Shown piece after piece: positions 42,823-51,865 of a stretch of 64,000 nucleotides of DNA. Source of the DNA: Imperialibacter sp963977595 (GTDB lineage: Bacteria > Bacteroidota > Bacteroidia > Cytophagales > Cyclobacteriaceae); assembly GCF_048007035.1 (NCBI RefSeq), contig NZ_CP180355.1, positions 5,952,001 to 6,016,000 of the forward strand, given 5' to 3'. The notes under the pieces are model-generated. The model worked only from the letters and a program-made list of their open reading frames with translations. It had not been told where the DNA came from and did not search any database. Position 1 is the first letter of the stretch; each line of letters starts with the position of its first letter. The position numbers and the translations under genes were made by a program.

Positions 42823-43479
42823 GGTGATAAGTGTTTAATGGCCAGTGAATTCAATGAAATATACGAAAGATAGCGGTAATGCTTATGGGAAATTGGGGTC
42901 CCCGTGATCGATCGGGCGATCTTTTCAAGGTTATGTTGCCACGCTAATTTCTTTTCCCTTTCGAAACCGACTTTTCAAATCAGCGAAGACATTTCGTAGC
43001 GTAATGGATAAACCCACGCCAAGAACCATCGTACTCTAGAAGATTCCTCCGCAGGGCTACGGAATGGCTGTCACACGGGGGCGGCTGTTAGGTCAGACGG
43101 TTGAAGGATAACATACTCCGGCGACTCAGTTTCCAATTTCGAAGCGGTATCATCACTTAGCGAAGCTATTTCGTAGTAACACGGAGAAATCTTCTCCTTA
43201 GTCCCAAGTAGAACTAACCCTCCCTACGAAGAACAAACCACAATGCCGTAGAAGATTTCGTTCCGGCGTCGGCTCAGGTACCTTACGGAATGACAGTAAC
43301 ACAAAGGGCGGTAGGCAGGCAATCTTTTGTAGACAAGAAATACTTTTGGGATCCCCCCGTTACTTTTTCAATTCATCGCAGTTATAGCGCCATGAAGCCA
43401 CATGCTTTGTGTTCATTTCTATTAAGATTGCTTTTAGGATTTAAATATTTTAATTACATTTAGTATTAAAATAAAAATC
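42823..43479. repeat. gene-free region with two diverged repeat copies
   Basis: No gene is supported in this 657-bp gap. Two pairs of similar segments occur: AGCGAAGACATTTCGTAG (42982-42999) matches AGCGAAGCTATTTCGTAG (43159-43176), and TAGAAGATTcc...GGAATGgctgtcACAC (43037-43076) matches a longer form at 43249-43302. These form two diverged copies of one repeat, spaced about 180-210 bp. The last ~35 bases hold the PadR promoter/operator. Confidence 0.65.
43446..43473. promoter_or_regulatory. inverted repeat over the promoter of PadR gene 1
   Basis: TATTTTAAT and ATTAAAATA, a perfect 9-bp inverted repeat, flank TACATTTAGT; the spacer contains TACATTTA, a -7-like element (one mismatch to TAnnTTTG). 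A TTG lies 24 bp upstream of it. The site ends 6 bp before the ATG at 43480. A likely PadR autoregulatory operator. Confidence 0.55.
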
Positions 43480-43818
43480 ATGGGCAAGTATTCAATAGGG
43501 GAGTTCGAGGAAATTGTGTTGTTGACCGTGGCGGTGCTTTACGGCAACGCCTACGGCATTACCATCAAAGAAGAAATAGAAACGAGGCTCAAGCGGTCAG
43601 TAAGTGTGGGTGCCATGCGTATTGCGCTTAAACGGCTTGAGAAGAAAGGCTTTCTGACCTCCGAGTTTGGCGAAGCCACAGCCGTAAGGGGCGGGAAGAG
43701 AAAGCGCTTTTTCAAAGTAACTCCCTTTGGGAAGAAGGCGCTTGAAGAGGTCATGGCGGCTCGTCAGCAACTTTGGGAGGCCATTCCTTCAGTCGCCTTC
43801 GACTTTAAGTTTATATGA
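43480..43818 (+). CDS. PadR-family transcriptional regulator 1
   Basis: A 112-residue winged-helix DNA-binding protein with the PadR pattern: LGEFEEIVLL-like N-terminus (here IGEFEEIVLLTVAVL), NAYGITIKEEIE, SVGAMRIALKRLEKKGFLTS and the wing GGKRKRFFKVTPFGK. PadR proteins repress transcription as dimers and often sense small molecules. Its stop overlaps the permease start (ATGA at 43815-43818), so the two are translationally coupled. The inverted repeat overlapping its own promoter suggests autorepression. No typical C-terminal dimerisation helix beyond ~25 residues, as in the short s2-type PadR proteins. Confidence 0.92.
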   Translation: MGKYSIGEFEEIVLLTVAVLYGNAYGITIKEEIETRLKRSVSVGAMRIALKRLEKKGFLTSEFGEATAVRGGKRKRFFKVTPFGKKALEEVMAARQQLWEAIPSVAFDFKFI

Positions 43819-46424
43819 GCAACAAACCTACAGAAAAGCCCACGCCATCGCCGCCCAAGTGGCTACTGGCGTTTCTTCGCTGGTTCTGCGATCCAGACCT
43901 TCTGGAAGACGTGGAAGGCGATCTGACCGAATTGTTCGAGCAACGGGAGGAAACCAGTCCAACCCGGGCACGGTGGCTATTTGCGTTGGATGTAGTAAAG
44001 CTCCTTCGCCCTGGTATCGTCAAAAACTTTGCATTTGTCACAACTCAAAATAACAACGCTATGCTATTTAATCACATTAAAATGGCGATTCGCCATGCGC
44101 TGAGGTACAAGGGGTACACTGCTCTCAATCTTTTCGGGCTCATTGTGGGACTTACGTCGAGTATCCTTATTCTACTGTGGGTCAACGACGAGGTAGAAAA
44201 GGACCAGTTTCATGTAAACACCGACCGCATCTATCAGGTATGGCGCAATATGTACCAGGCCAACGGAGAGGTAATCACCACCGGAAGCATTCCCGGCCCT
44301 TTAGGAGGGGCGCTGGCCAACAATTATCCTGAAGTGGATGAAGTAACCTACTACAGCTGGGAACTGGAGCTGTTGTTTCGTCTCGAGGAAAACGTGTCTT
44401 ATGAAAAGGGGAGGTATGTGTCGCCTGAATTCTTCAGCATTTTTAGTTTTCCTTTTGCTGCCGGTGATCCGGCGAGCGCTTTGAATGACCCGCATTCGGT
44501 TGTGATCTCCGAAAAACTCGCTAAAAAGTATTTTGGAGAAAGCTGGAAAACAGATGCATTAAGTAAGGTGATTAAAATAGATGAAAGTCAGGAGTTTACA
44601 GTGAGTGGTGTTTTTGGAGACATCGGTAGTCAGTCTTCAATGACTTTTGATTTTGTGCTCCCTGCCCACGAGTATATCGCCCGCAACGAATGGATCAAAA
44701 GCTGGTTCAATGGCGGCTTTAGTATCTACTTTACTGTGAAGCCCGGCGCCGATCTGGCCGCCGTGCAGCAAAGGATAGAGCAAGAGATCAACAACAATAC
44801 TGACAATGCAGCTGATGAGCGGCTCATGGTGCTTAAAGCCACCGACACCTACCTGCATTCCAATTTTAAAAACGGTGTACCCTCCGGCGGACGAATTCAA
44901 TATGTTAGAATACTTACGATCATCGCTATTTTTCTGCTGGTGATTTCCTGTATCAATTTCATGAATTTATCTACCGCCAGGGCAAGCCGCAGAACGAAAG
45001 AAATTGGCGTCAGAAAGGTGCTTGGTGCCCAAAGGCGCACGCTGGGCCAGCAGTTTATGGTGGAGTCATTCATGATCACCGTTGTAGCGGCATTGCTTTC
45101 CATTGGGCTTGTGCTGCTTATCATTCCTTACTTCAATGGCCTTACCGACAAGCAACTTTACCTTGATTTTACTGACTCGAGGTTTTGGATGGGCATAAGC
45201 GCTTTGATTGCTGTTACCGGCTTGCTTTCCGGGAGTTATCCGGCCTTGTTATTGCCATCCTTCAAAGTGACTAACTCGCTGAAAGGAGCAGTTCGGCAGT
45301 CTGCCTCAAGCATCTACTTCAGAAACGGCCTTGTCGTTTTCCAGTTTGCCTTGTCCATTATTCTGATCATTGGAAGCCTGGTGGTCGCCCGGCAGATGAA
45401 CTTTGTGCTCAACAAAAACCTGGGCCTCGACAAAGAAAACATGGCATACCTGTACATGCCGCAGGATCTGGCCAACCGAAGGGACGTATACAGAACCGAG
45501 TTGCTCAATATACCCGAGGTAAAGGAAGTCTCTTTTGCCAGCGGCAATCCACTGCAGTACGGCCGCTCGACTGGCAGCTCGCAGTGGGACGGCAAAGATC
45601 CCAATGCAGAAATTGAAGTCAATGTATTGATGGTGGATTTGGGTTTTTTCTCTTCCATGGGAATGGAGATAGTTGACGGTCGTGGTTTCTCGAAGGACTT
45701 CGCCTCAGACACTGCCAATTACATTATCAATGAAGTAATGGCCAACATCATGGGTTTCGACGAGCCTCTGGGTCAAAACTTGTCTGTTTGGGGCACCAAA
45801 GGCAAAGTGATCGGCATCGTGAAGAACTTCCACATGCAGAGCCTGTATGAGCCGATTGCACCTCTTGTCGTCGCCTACAATCCTCTATACACCTCGGTAG
45901 CACTCATCAGACTTCAAAACGACATACCCGGGGCCATCGCAGCTATTGAGAAGGTAACAACGGCCCTTAGCCCTGCTTTTCCCTTTCAGTATGAGTTCAT
46001 GGACACCAGCTATGCTGCTTCCTACCGCACGGAAATGTCGCTCAGCGCTCTGGTAAACATTTTCGCCATAGTATCGACCTTCATTTCCTGCCTGGGGCTG
46101 TTTGGCTTGTCATCCTTTTCAGCCGACCTGCGCTCCAAGGAAATTGGTCTCAGAAAAGTGCATGGTGCCAGTGTAGCAGGGTTAGTCATGCTGCTTTCCA
46201 GAGACTACGCCAGGCTGATGATCGTCGCCTTTGTGCTGGCGGCACCGGTGGCCTGGTATTATATGCAGGAATGGCTCAACGGTTTTGCCTTTAGAACTGA
46301 CCTAACGTTGACCGCTTTTCTGCTGGCTGGGTTCACAGCATTTTTGGTGGGGGCGCTTACCGTGAGCGTGAAGTCCTATCAGGCAGCGAGTGTGAATCCG
46401 ACGAGAACGCTGAAGGATGAGTGA
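43815..46424 (+). CDS. FtsX/MacB-type permease with PadR-linked N-terminal domain, copy 1
   Basis: An 869-residue membrane protein. Residues ~13-80 form a soluble prefix domain (WLLAFLRWFCDPDLLEDVEGD) typical of permeases encoded beside PadR regulators. The rest has the MacB layout twice: a first helix (~100-122), a MacB periplasmic core domain (~125-330), three helices (~360-465) with the FtsX signature TKEIGVRKVLGAQRR, then helix, second core domain and three more helices (~740-865) with SKEIGLRKVHGA. There is no ATPase domain in it or nearby, so either the ATPase is elsewhere or the protein works as a sensor. Function unknown; the family is linked to lipoprotein or small-molecule export. 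Confidence 0.9.
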   Translation: MSNKPTEKPTPSPPKWLLAFLRWFCDPDLLEDVEGDLTELFEQREETSPTRARWLFALDVVKLLRPGIVKNFAFVTTQNNNAMLFNHIKMAIRHALRYKGYTALNLFGLIVGLTSSILILLWVNDEVEKDQFHVNTDRIYQVWRNMYQANGEVITTGSIPGPLGGALANNYPEVDEVTYYSWELELLFRLEENVSYEKGRYVSPEFFSIFSFPFAAGDPASALNDPHSVVISEKLAKKYFGESWKTDALSKVIKIDESQEFTVSGVFGDIGSQSSMTFDFVLPAHEYIARNEWIKSWFNGGFSIYFTVKPGADLAAVQQRIEQEINNNTDNAADERLMVLKATDTYLHSNFKNGVPSGGRIQYVRILTIIAIFLLVISCINFMNLSTARASRRTKEIGVRKVLGAQRRTLGQQFMVESFMITVVAALLSIGLVLLIIPYFNGLTDKQLYLDFTDSRFWMGISALIAVTGLLSGSYPALLLPSFKVTNSLKGAVRQSASSIYFRNGLVVFQFALSIILIIGSLVVARQMNFVLNKNLGLDKENMAYLYMPQDLANRRDVYRTELLNIPEVKEVSFASGNPLQYGRSTGSSQWDGKDPNAEIEVNVLMVDLGFFSSMGMEIVDGRGFSKDFASDTANYIINEVMANIMGFDEPLGQNLSVWGTKGKVIGIVKNFHMQSLYEPIAPLVVAYNPLYTSVALIRLQNDIPGAIAAIEKVTTALSPAFPFQYEFMDTSYAASYRTEMSLSALVNIFAIVSTFISCLGLFGLSSFSADLRSKEIGLRKVHGASVAGLVMLLSRDYARLMIVAFVLAAPVAWYYMQEWLNGFAFRTDLTLTAFLLAGFTAFLVGALTVSVKSYQAASVNPTRTLKDE

Positions 46425-46526
46425 ATAGGAGAACTTAATAACCAATGAAATAGGAAAAGGGGCATCATGCCCTTTTTTTGGATCCAACATCAAATGCGTA
46501 TGCTCCGATTCAAGTGATTTATTTTA

Positions 46527-46576
46527 TTTCTATTTGCAGGTATAATAAGTTTCTATAAATTACCTGCAAATAGAAA
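46527..46576. promoter_or_regulatory. 16-bp inverted repeat upstream of PadR gene 2
   Basis: TTTCTATTTGCAGGTA (46527-46542) and its exact reverse complement (46561-46576) flank an 18-bp spacer containing TAAGTTTC, a -7-like element with one mismatch. The repeat ends 11 bp before the GTG at 46588. Same placement as at the first PadR gene but different sequence, consistent with a gene-specific operator. Confidence 0.6.
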
Positions 46577-46587
46577 GTAATAGAATA

Positions 46588-46938
46588 GTGACGACAAGAA
46601 ACAACCTGGGGGAATTCGAGGAGATCGTAATGCTCACGATAGGGGTGCTGGGCGAAGAGGCCTATGGGCTGGGCATTAAAATGGAAATAGAGAAACGGCT
46701 GGAACGCTCGGTCAGCATGGGTGCCTTGCATACCGGACTTTACAGACTGGAGGAAAAAGGGTATCTGGAGTCGAGGTTGGGAGAAGCCACCAAAGTAAGG
46801 GGAGGCAAACCGAAACGGTTCTTCCGGGTGACTGCCAGCGGGCAACGTGTGCTTAAGGACGCCATGGATGACAGGCAGAAGCTATGGAAAGACATACCGG
46901 CAGGCGTATTTCAATTGTTTCCCAAAACGAATAGCTAA
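46588..46938 (+). CDS. PadR-family transcriptional regulator 2
   Basis: A 116-residue PadR-type winged-helix repressor, paralogous to the one at 43480: LGEFEEIVMLTIGVL, EAYGLGIKMEIEKRL, VSMGALHTGLYRLEEKGYLES and GGKPKRFFRVTASGQ. The start is GTG at 46588; no ATG gives the conserved LGEFEE at the expected place. A perfect 16-bp inverted repeat lies directly upstream. The permease gene begins right after its stop (TAA at 46936-46938, TTG at 46939). Confidence 0.9.
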   Translation: MTTRNNLGEFEEIVMLTIGVLGEEAYGLGIKMEIEKRLERSVSMGALHTGLYRLEEKGYLESRLGEATKVRGGKPKRFFRVTASGQRVLKDAMDDRQKLWKDIPAGVFQLFPKTNS

Positions 46939-49602
46939 TTGAAAACTGCACCCAAAATATTGCTTTGGCTTCTTGACAGATTTTGCCCGCCTAGTCGACA
47001 AGACTTGAAAGGTGACTTTTTGGAGTTGTATGAATACAGAGCCAAAGAGTGGGGAAGGGGTAGGGCGAGCGTTAGCTTCTTCTGGGACACTCTCACTGTT
47101 TTGCCTTTGTGGTTTCTTGTGAAAAAGAAACAGCCATCCAGATCATCTATTCCCATGTTCAGTCATTACGTAAAAATAGCGTTTCGCAACCTGAGCCGTT
47201 GTAAGGCTTACTCAATCATCAACATCCTCGGCTTGGCAGTGGGCTTGGGTGTTTGTTTACTGATCTATCAGTACATCAGTTTTGAGTTGAGTTATGATCA
47301 GTTTCACAGCAGGTCGAACCGGATATATCGACTTGTTGAAACCGACTTGAAGAATGGTGTAAGGCAGGGACGAGACATCAGCACAGTTCATGAACTTGGG
47401 AAATTTGGAAAAGAAAATATTCCAGAGATTGAAGAAGTAGTTCGTATCAACCTTTGGCGCTACGAACTGGGGATTTTCAACCCTGAAAATGACATTCCTT
47501 ATCAGGAAGACAATGTCTGGTTTGTCGATGATAGTTTTTTGAACGTATTTGACTTTCCACTGCTGTCTGGTAGCAGAGAGTCCGCACTTAGTGAAAAGCG
47601 CAACATCGTGTTGACAGAGCAAATGGCTTCCAAAATTTTTGGTGAAAAGGATCCAATTGGTAAAACGCTTCACATCAGCGGTGGATGGCCAGGTGGTGAC
47701 TATATAGTTACTGGTGTGCTCCAAAAGTTGCCAGTGAACAGCCACATGCAGTTCGACTTTCTATTGCCTATGAAGCTGCTATTGAGTGAAGAGCCATCTT
47801 ACAAGAACAACGACGGAATGGGGTGGAGAAATTTTTCAACCTATGTACTATTACCGGAAACAGCGAGCCCTAACGTGGTAAGTGACAAATTCGATTTAAT
47901 TGCCGACCAATACTTTGGAAAGGAGCTAGCAGCAAGCAATGAGAAATGGACATTTGATCTACAACCGCTCAAGGAGATCCATCTTTACTCTGACAACTTA
48001 CAAGACCCGTCGGGTAACAATGAAGATATAGCTAACATTAAGCTGTTTAGTGTCATTGCAGTCTTTGTCATGTTGATGGCCTGGGCAAACTATATTAATC
48101 TATCTACATCACGCTCGTTGCATCGAGCCAAAGAGGTGGGGGTCAGGAAGGCCATTGGCGCTCGCAAGAGGCAGCTGATCGGCCAGTTTCTGGTAGAGTC
48201 ATTTCTGATCAATGGGTTAGCAGTCATACTTGCTTTTGGTATTGCACTTTTGAGTTTGCCTGTTCTCAATCAAATGGTGGGGAAAACGCTCGCTTTTACT
48301 ATTATGCAGTCTTCAGGATTTTGGCTACAGTTTGTAATAGTTGTTGTTGTTGGCTCTCTATTGTCGGGCCTTTACCCAGCATTTGTGCTATCCTCGTTTA
48401 AGCCCGTAAGTATGCTTAAATCCTCATTTAGAGGGTTCAGTCAGGGTTTGGTGGTTCGCAAGGGAATTATTTTGTTTCAGTTCTTTCTGTCAATTCTTTT
48501 GATCTCTGGCACATGGCTGGTTTACAGGCAGGTGAAGTATATGAGAGATCAGGATCTGGGCATTGATATGGAGAAAATATTGGTGGTTTACGGGCCTCGG
48601 TTCCAAACTTTTGAATTTGACGCAATGTTGTCAAATTTTAGTGCCTTCCAACAGAAGGTAGTACAACACCATAGCGTAGAAAGCATTTCGGGAACAGGGT
48701 CGGTGCCAGGAAAGGGAAATATGTGGACAGGTGACGTTTGGCGACTTGGTGAACTACTTGATGACGGAAAGCTGGTGTCTATTGATCAAGTAGATGGCTA
48801 CTTCACCAAAACCTTTGATTTGAATTTTCTTTCAGGTGAGCCCTTCCGTGAAGATCTGATGAAAGCGTCATATGCAGGAGTTGCTATTGTCAATGAAGAA
48901 GCCGTGAAACAGTTGGGGCTCGGCAGTCCGCAGAATGCTCTACACCAGAAGGTTGTCGTGTCAGCCGGTGACACACTTGAAGTCGTCGGCGTGGTGAAGA
49001 ACTTTCACTGGCACTCACTTAAAGAAGCTCAGATTCCCAGTATTTACATGTTAAATAATGCCTATGGCGCCTATTATTCTATTAGGGTGAGTTTGTCTGA
49101 TATGCCTCAAACCATTGACTACATCAAGACTGCATATGATGAGGTATATCCTGGGAACGAATTCAATTACTTCTTCCTCGATGATGCCTTCAACCGCCAG
49201 TACCAGGCTGATCTGCAGTTTGGCAACTTGTTCACGGCATTTTCAGTGTTGGCCATTTTCATTAGCTGTCTGGGCCTTTTTGCCCTGGTGTCCTTTTCTG
49301 CCAGCCTGAAAACCAAAGAAATTGGTATTAGAAAAGTGCTGGGCGCTTCAGTTGGACAGTTGATGACCCTTTTGTCTAAAGAATATCTGGTTTTGCTGCT
49401 TGTCGCTAGCGCACTTGCCATTCCGCTGGTGATTTGGGGCGGACAACAGTGGCTGGAAAACTATGCCTTTCGGGTCGAAATGGGTGTGGAGTTCATTGTG
49501 GTACCTGCTTTTTTGCTGCTTGTTGTGTCTGTCTTAACAGTTAGTCACAGCACGTGGAAGGCTGCTCGGGGCAACCCTGTGGAGTCTTTGAAAACTGAAT
49601 AG
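46939..49602 (+). CDS. FtsX/MacB-type permease with PadR-linked N-terminal domain, copy 2
   Basis: An 887-residue paralogue of the permease at 43815 with the same layout: prefix domain (~1-60, LLWLLDRFCPPSRQDLKGDF), first helix (~90-110), periplasmic core, helix trio with AKEVGVRKAIGARKRQL (~400), second core and final helices with TKEIGIRKVLGASVGQL (~795). The start is TTG at 46939, immediately after the PadR stop; the first ATG would remove the conserved prefix domain, so the TTG is preferred. No ATPase gene is adjacent. It is probably controlled by the PadR protein encoded before it. Confidence 0.88.
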   Translation: MKTAPKILLWLLDRFCPPSRQDLKGDFLELYEYRAKEWGRGRASVSFFWDTLTVLPLWFLVKKKQPSRSSIPMFSHYVKIAFRNLSRCKAYSIINILGLAVGLGVCLLIYQYISFELSYDQFHSRSNRIYRLVETDLKNGVRQGRDISTVHELGKFGKENIPEIEEVVRINLWRYELGIFNPENDIPYQEDNVWFVDDSFLNVFDFPLLSGSRESALSEKRNIVLTEQMASKIFGEKDPIGKTLHISGGWPGGDYIVTGVLQKLPVNSHMQFDFLLPMKLLLSEEPSYKNNDGMGWRNFSTYVLLPETASPNVVSDKFDLIADQYFGKELAASNEKWTFDLQPLKEIHLYSDNLQDPSGNNEDIANIKLFSVIAVFVMLMAWANYINLSTSRSLHRAKEVGVRKAIGARKRQLIGQFLVESFLINGLAVILAFGIALLSLPVLNQMVGKTLAFTIMQSSGFWLQFVIVVVVGSLLSGLYPAFVLSSFKPVSMLKSSFRGFSQGLVVRKGIILFQFFLSILLISGTWLVYRQVKYMRDQDLGIDMEKILVVYGPRFQTFEFDAMLSNFSAFQQKVVQHHSVESISGTGSVPGKGNMWTGDVWRLGELLDDGKLVSIDQVDGYFTKTFDLNFLSGEPFREDLMKASYAGVAIVNEEAVKQLGLGSPQNALHQKVVVSAGDTLEVVGVVKNFHWHSLKEAQIPSIYMLNNAYGAYYSIRVSLSDMPQTIDYIKTAYDEVYPGNEFNYFFLDDAFNRQYQADLQFGNLFTAFSVLAIFISCLGLFALVSFSASLKTKEIGIRKVLGASVGQLMTLLSKEYLVLLLVASALAIPLVIWGGQQWLENYAFRVEMGVEFIVVPAFLLLVVSVLTVSHSTWKAARGNPVESLKTE

Positions 49603-49713
49603 TGTTCCAGTCGGTTTGCTGCCAAATCGAACCTAAACACTGCAAAAAAAGTGCTCAGTTGCCGGTTATTGAATAACATTGTGTTCAGCTATATTTTACT
49701 TAACTTGACTGAA

Positions 49714-50397
49714 ATGGCACGGATTTTAACAAGTTTTCTATTTTTTCTGGCCGCTGTTTTCGCAAGCTGCCAAAGGACTTACCAAATCCAGGACATTGAA
49801 GGACTCTGGCAACTGGAAACCTACGAGCAAGACGCTTTGGCAAAATCGTTTAGTCCCGTCTTTTTAGAAATCAATGACAACAGAAGCTTTGCCGTTTCAA
49901 GGGTAAAAGGAGACCTGAGTGGTGTGTACAAGCTACAGTCAGACAAGCTGGCTATGTACAGTACGGACGTGGAATGGTTCAACTCTACCTGGTCGGTATT
50001 TCGGTACAAAGATCTCCTTAAGCTGAAAGGGAAAGACGACAGAGCCCGAAATGTGACATTGTCTTTTACCCGAATCAGCGAGGTGCCTGGCTTCGAAGAA
50101 TTCGAGCGCACCATTGTAGGGGAGTGGGAGCTTTACAAAATAAGGAACCGGAACAAGGTGGAAAGACTACAGCAGACAGTCTTCAGCATCGACGAGAGCG
50201 GGAACTATTCAATTGTTGCTGCGGGTGACATCCAGGAAAGTGGCGTGGCAGTCATCAACACAAGGCACCGGAAAATCATTTTTGAAAATGACCAGACTGA
50301 GTGGAAAGCGTGGTTGTACGGCAGAGAGCTACGGCTTACTAATGAAAAGACGGGAGTTGAGTATAGCTTGAGAAGGGGGGAGCTGAGTTTGAATTAG
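49714..50397 (+). CDS. lipoprotein with two lipocalin-like repeats
   Basis: A 227-residue lipoprotein (lipobox VFASC, Cys ~19). Two halves each open with a Gly-x-Trp lipocalin-type strand: IEGLWQLETYEQ (~29-40) and IVGEWELYKIRNR (~135-147), and both continue as beta-strands, as in DUF4488/lipocalin-like proteins of Bacteroidota. The role is unknown; such proteins may bind hydrophobic ligands. The start at 49714 is chosen over an ATG 21 codons upstream, which adds a second hydrophobic stretch and spoils the signal. Confidence 0.68.
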   Translation: MARILTSFLFFLAAVFASCQRTYQIQDIEGLWQLETYEQDALAKSFSPVFLEINDNRSFAVSRVKGDLSGVYKLQSDKLAMYSTDVEWFNSTWSVFRYKDLLKLKGKDDRARNVTLSFTRISEVPGFEEFERTIVGEWELYKIRNRNKVERLQQTVFSIDESGNYSIVAAGDIQESGVAVINTRHRKIIFENDQTEWKAWLYGRELRLTNEKTGVEYSLRRGELSLN

Positions 50398-50548
50398 CTG
50401 CCATTATTTTTTCAGTAATTTTTAAGAGCATTTATGGCCGGCCTTTTGTTATAATTAGATAAAATTTTGAAATTTAGAAAATTCCAAAAAGCACAGTAGT
50501 AATTTGGACAATATTTCAATTGAAGTAACTAAAAGGAGCGTCACAGCG

Positions 50549-51823
50549 ATGAGAAAAAAAAATATTTTATTTACTGCTTTAATCTTATTTCTTTCTACAG
50601 CAATTTTCTTCAATGTCTTTGCCCAAAATAGCTATTTTCCAGGTATAATTATCAAATCAGAGGGTGACACCTTAAGTTGCTTTATTAGGTATAACAACTC
50701 CGAAGTTAATCCGACGAAAGTATCATTCAAGACGATTCAGAATGGCGATGTATACACCCTATCTTTCAATCAGATTCGTGAGTATCATGTGCTAGATGAA
50801 ATTTATGTTAGTGCTATTGTTGATACAGAAATCAGCCCTTCGAAAATTAACTATCTAACCTTTGACCAGTCGCTACAAATTGAAGTTGATACAGTTCTTT
50901 TGCAAGTCATTGTCCGGGGCGATAAAAGTCTTTACTACTATCGAAATAGCAATGGAAATGAGAATCTATTTATTGGGGATAATGATCAGTTTATACTTTT
51001 GAAATATAAAAAGTACCTATCACAAGGTGTAACAACCAATGAAATCAAAGAAGATAAAACCTTTAAAATTCAACTGATGAGTTATCTTTTTGATTGCCCC
51101 AACATTGGAGAATACACGTCAAATATCGGCTATTCCAAAAGTAGTATTGAAAAGCTCTTTCTTCGCTACTATGATTGTACCAGCAGCAATATTATTTTCA
51201 GAAAAGAGACTGAGAAATTTACTTCGCAATTCGGAGCTCTCGCAGGGCTTTCGATAGCTACATTAAATTTTGAAGGGAAACATGAGGTGTTTTACATGCT
51301 CATAGACGGAATTTATGACCCTTCTTATAATTTTTCTGTTGGGGTTTTCTTTGAAGCGATAGCTCCAAGGAACAATGGTAAACTCTCGTTTAACAACGAG
51401 CTTATTTATTCTTCCTATAAGGTAAATGGGTTCTTCAACGACTACAAAAACGAAGCCTACTACACAAAACGCTACTCGACAATCGGGTATTCTTATGTAA
51501 AAATGAACAATATGATTCGCTTCAAGTATCCCGTTGGAAACGTAGAGCCTTTTGTTAACCTGGGTTTCTCAAATGGAATAGCAATAAACGAAACAAATGA
51601 AAGCAGAAACGAAGGTCAATTCTACGGAGAAACTGTATTTGAGACCACAAAGGCTATTGGCGAAACCAGAAAATATGAGCAAGGCATTCTTTTTGGGGGA
51701 GGTGTTAAAGTCAGTAGATTGAGTATTGAAATGCGGTTAGAAAAAGGAAATGGGATGGTAAACTATAACGCACTTAAAGCGACCAGTACCAGATTATATT
51801 CTTTTGTGGGGTATAGGTTTTAA
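50549..51823 (+). CDS. exported outer-membrane beta-barrel-like protein
   Basis: A 424-residue exported protein: signal peptide (MRKKNILFTALI to FNVFAQ, ~24), a beta-rich N-terminal domain (~25-200) and a C-terminal half with alternating strands and aromatic residues ending in TRLYSFVGYRF, whose terminal Phe is typical of outer-membrane barrels. It resembles PorT-like/porin-family proteins of Bacteroidota but no exact family is recognised. ATG at 50549, with AAAGGAGCG just upstream, is preferred over a TTG 15 codons earlier. Its base composition is much more AT-rich than the flanking genes (line 51001-51060 has 17 G/C of 60 by hand count), which suggests recent acquisition or weak selection. 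Confidence 0.7.
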   Translation: MRKKNILFTALILFLSTAIFFNVFAQNSYFPGIIIKSEGDTLSCFIRYNNSEVNPTKVSFKTIQNGDVYTLSFNQIREYHVLDEIYVSAIVDTEISPSKINYLTFDQSLQIEVDTVLLQVIVRGDKSLYYYRNSNGNENLFIGDNDQFILLKYKKYLSQGVTTNEIKEDKTFKIQLMSYLFDCPNIGEYTSNIGYSKSSIEKLFLRYYDCTSSNIIFRKETEKFTSQFGALAGLSIATLNFEGKHEVFYMLIDGIYDPSYNFSVGVFFEAIAPRNNGKLSFNNELIYSSYKVNGFFNDYKNEAYYTKRYSTIGYSYVKMNNMIRFKYPVGNVEPFVNLGFSNGIAINETNESRNEGQFYGETVFETTKAIGETRKYEQGILFGGGVKVSRLSIEMRLEKGNGMVNYNALKATSTRLYSFVGYRF

Positions 51824-51865
51824 ATTCATTCGTTGATGGGGCCTCCTAGATATTCTACCAAGCAT

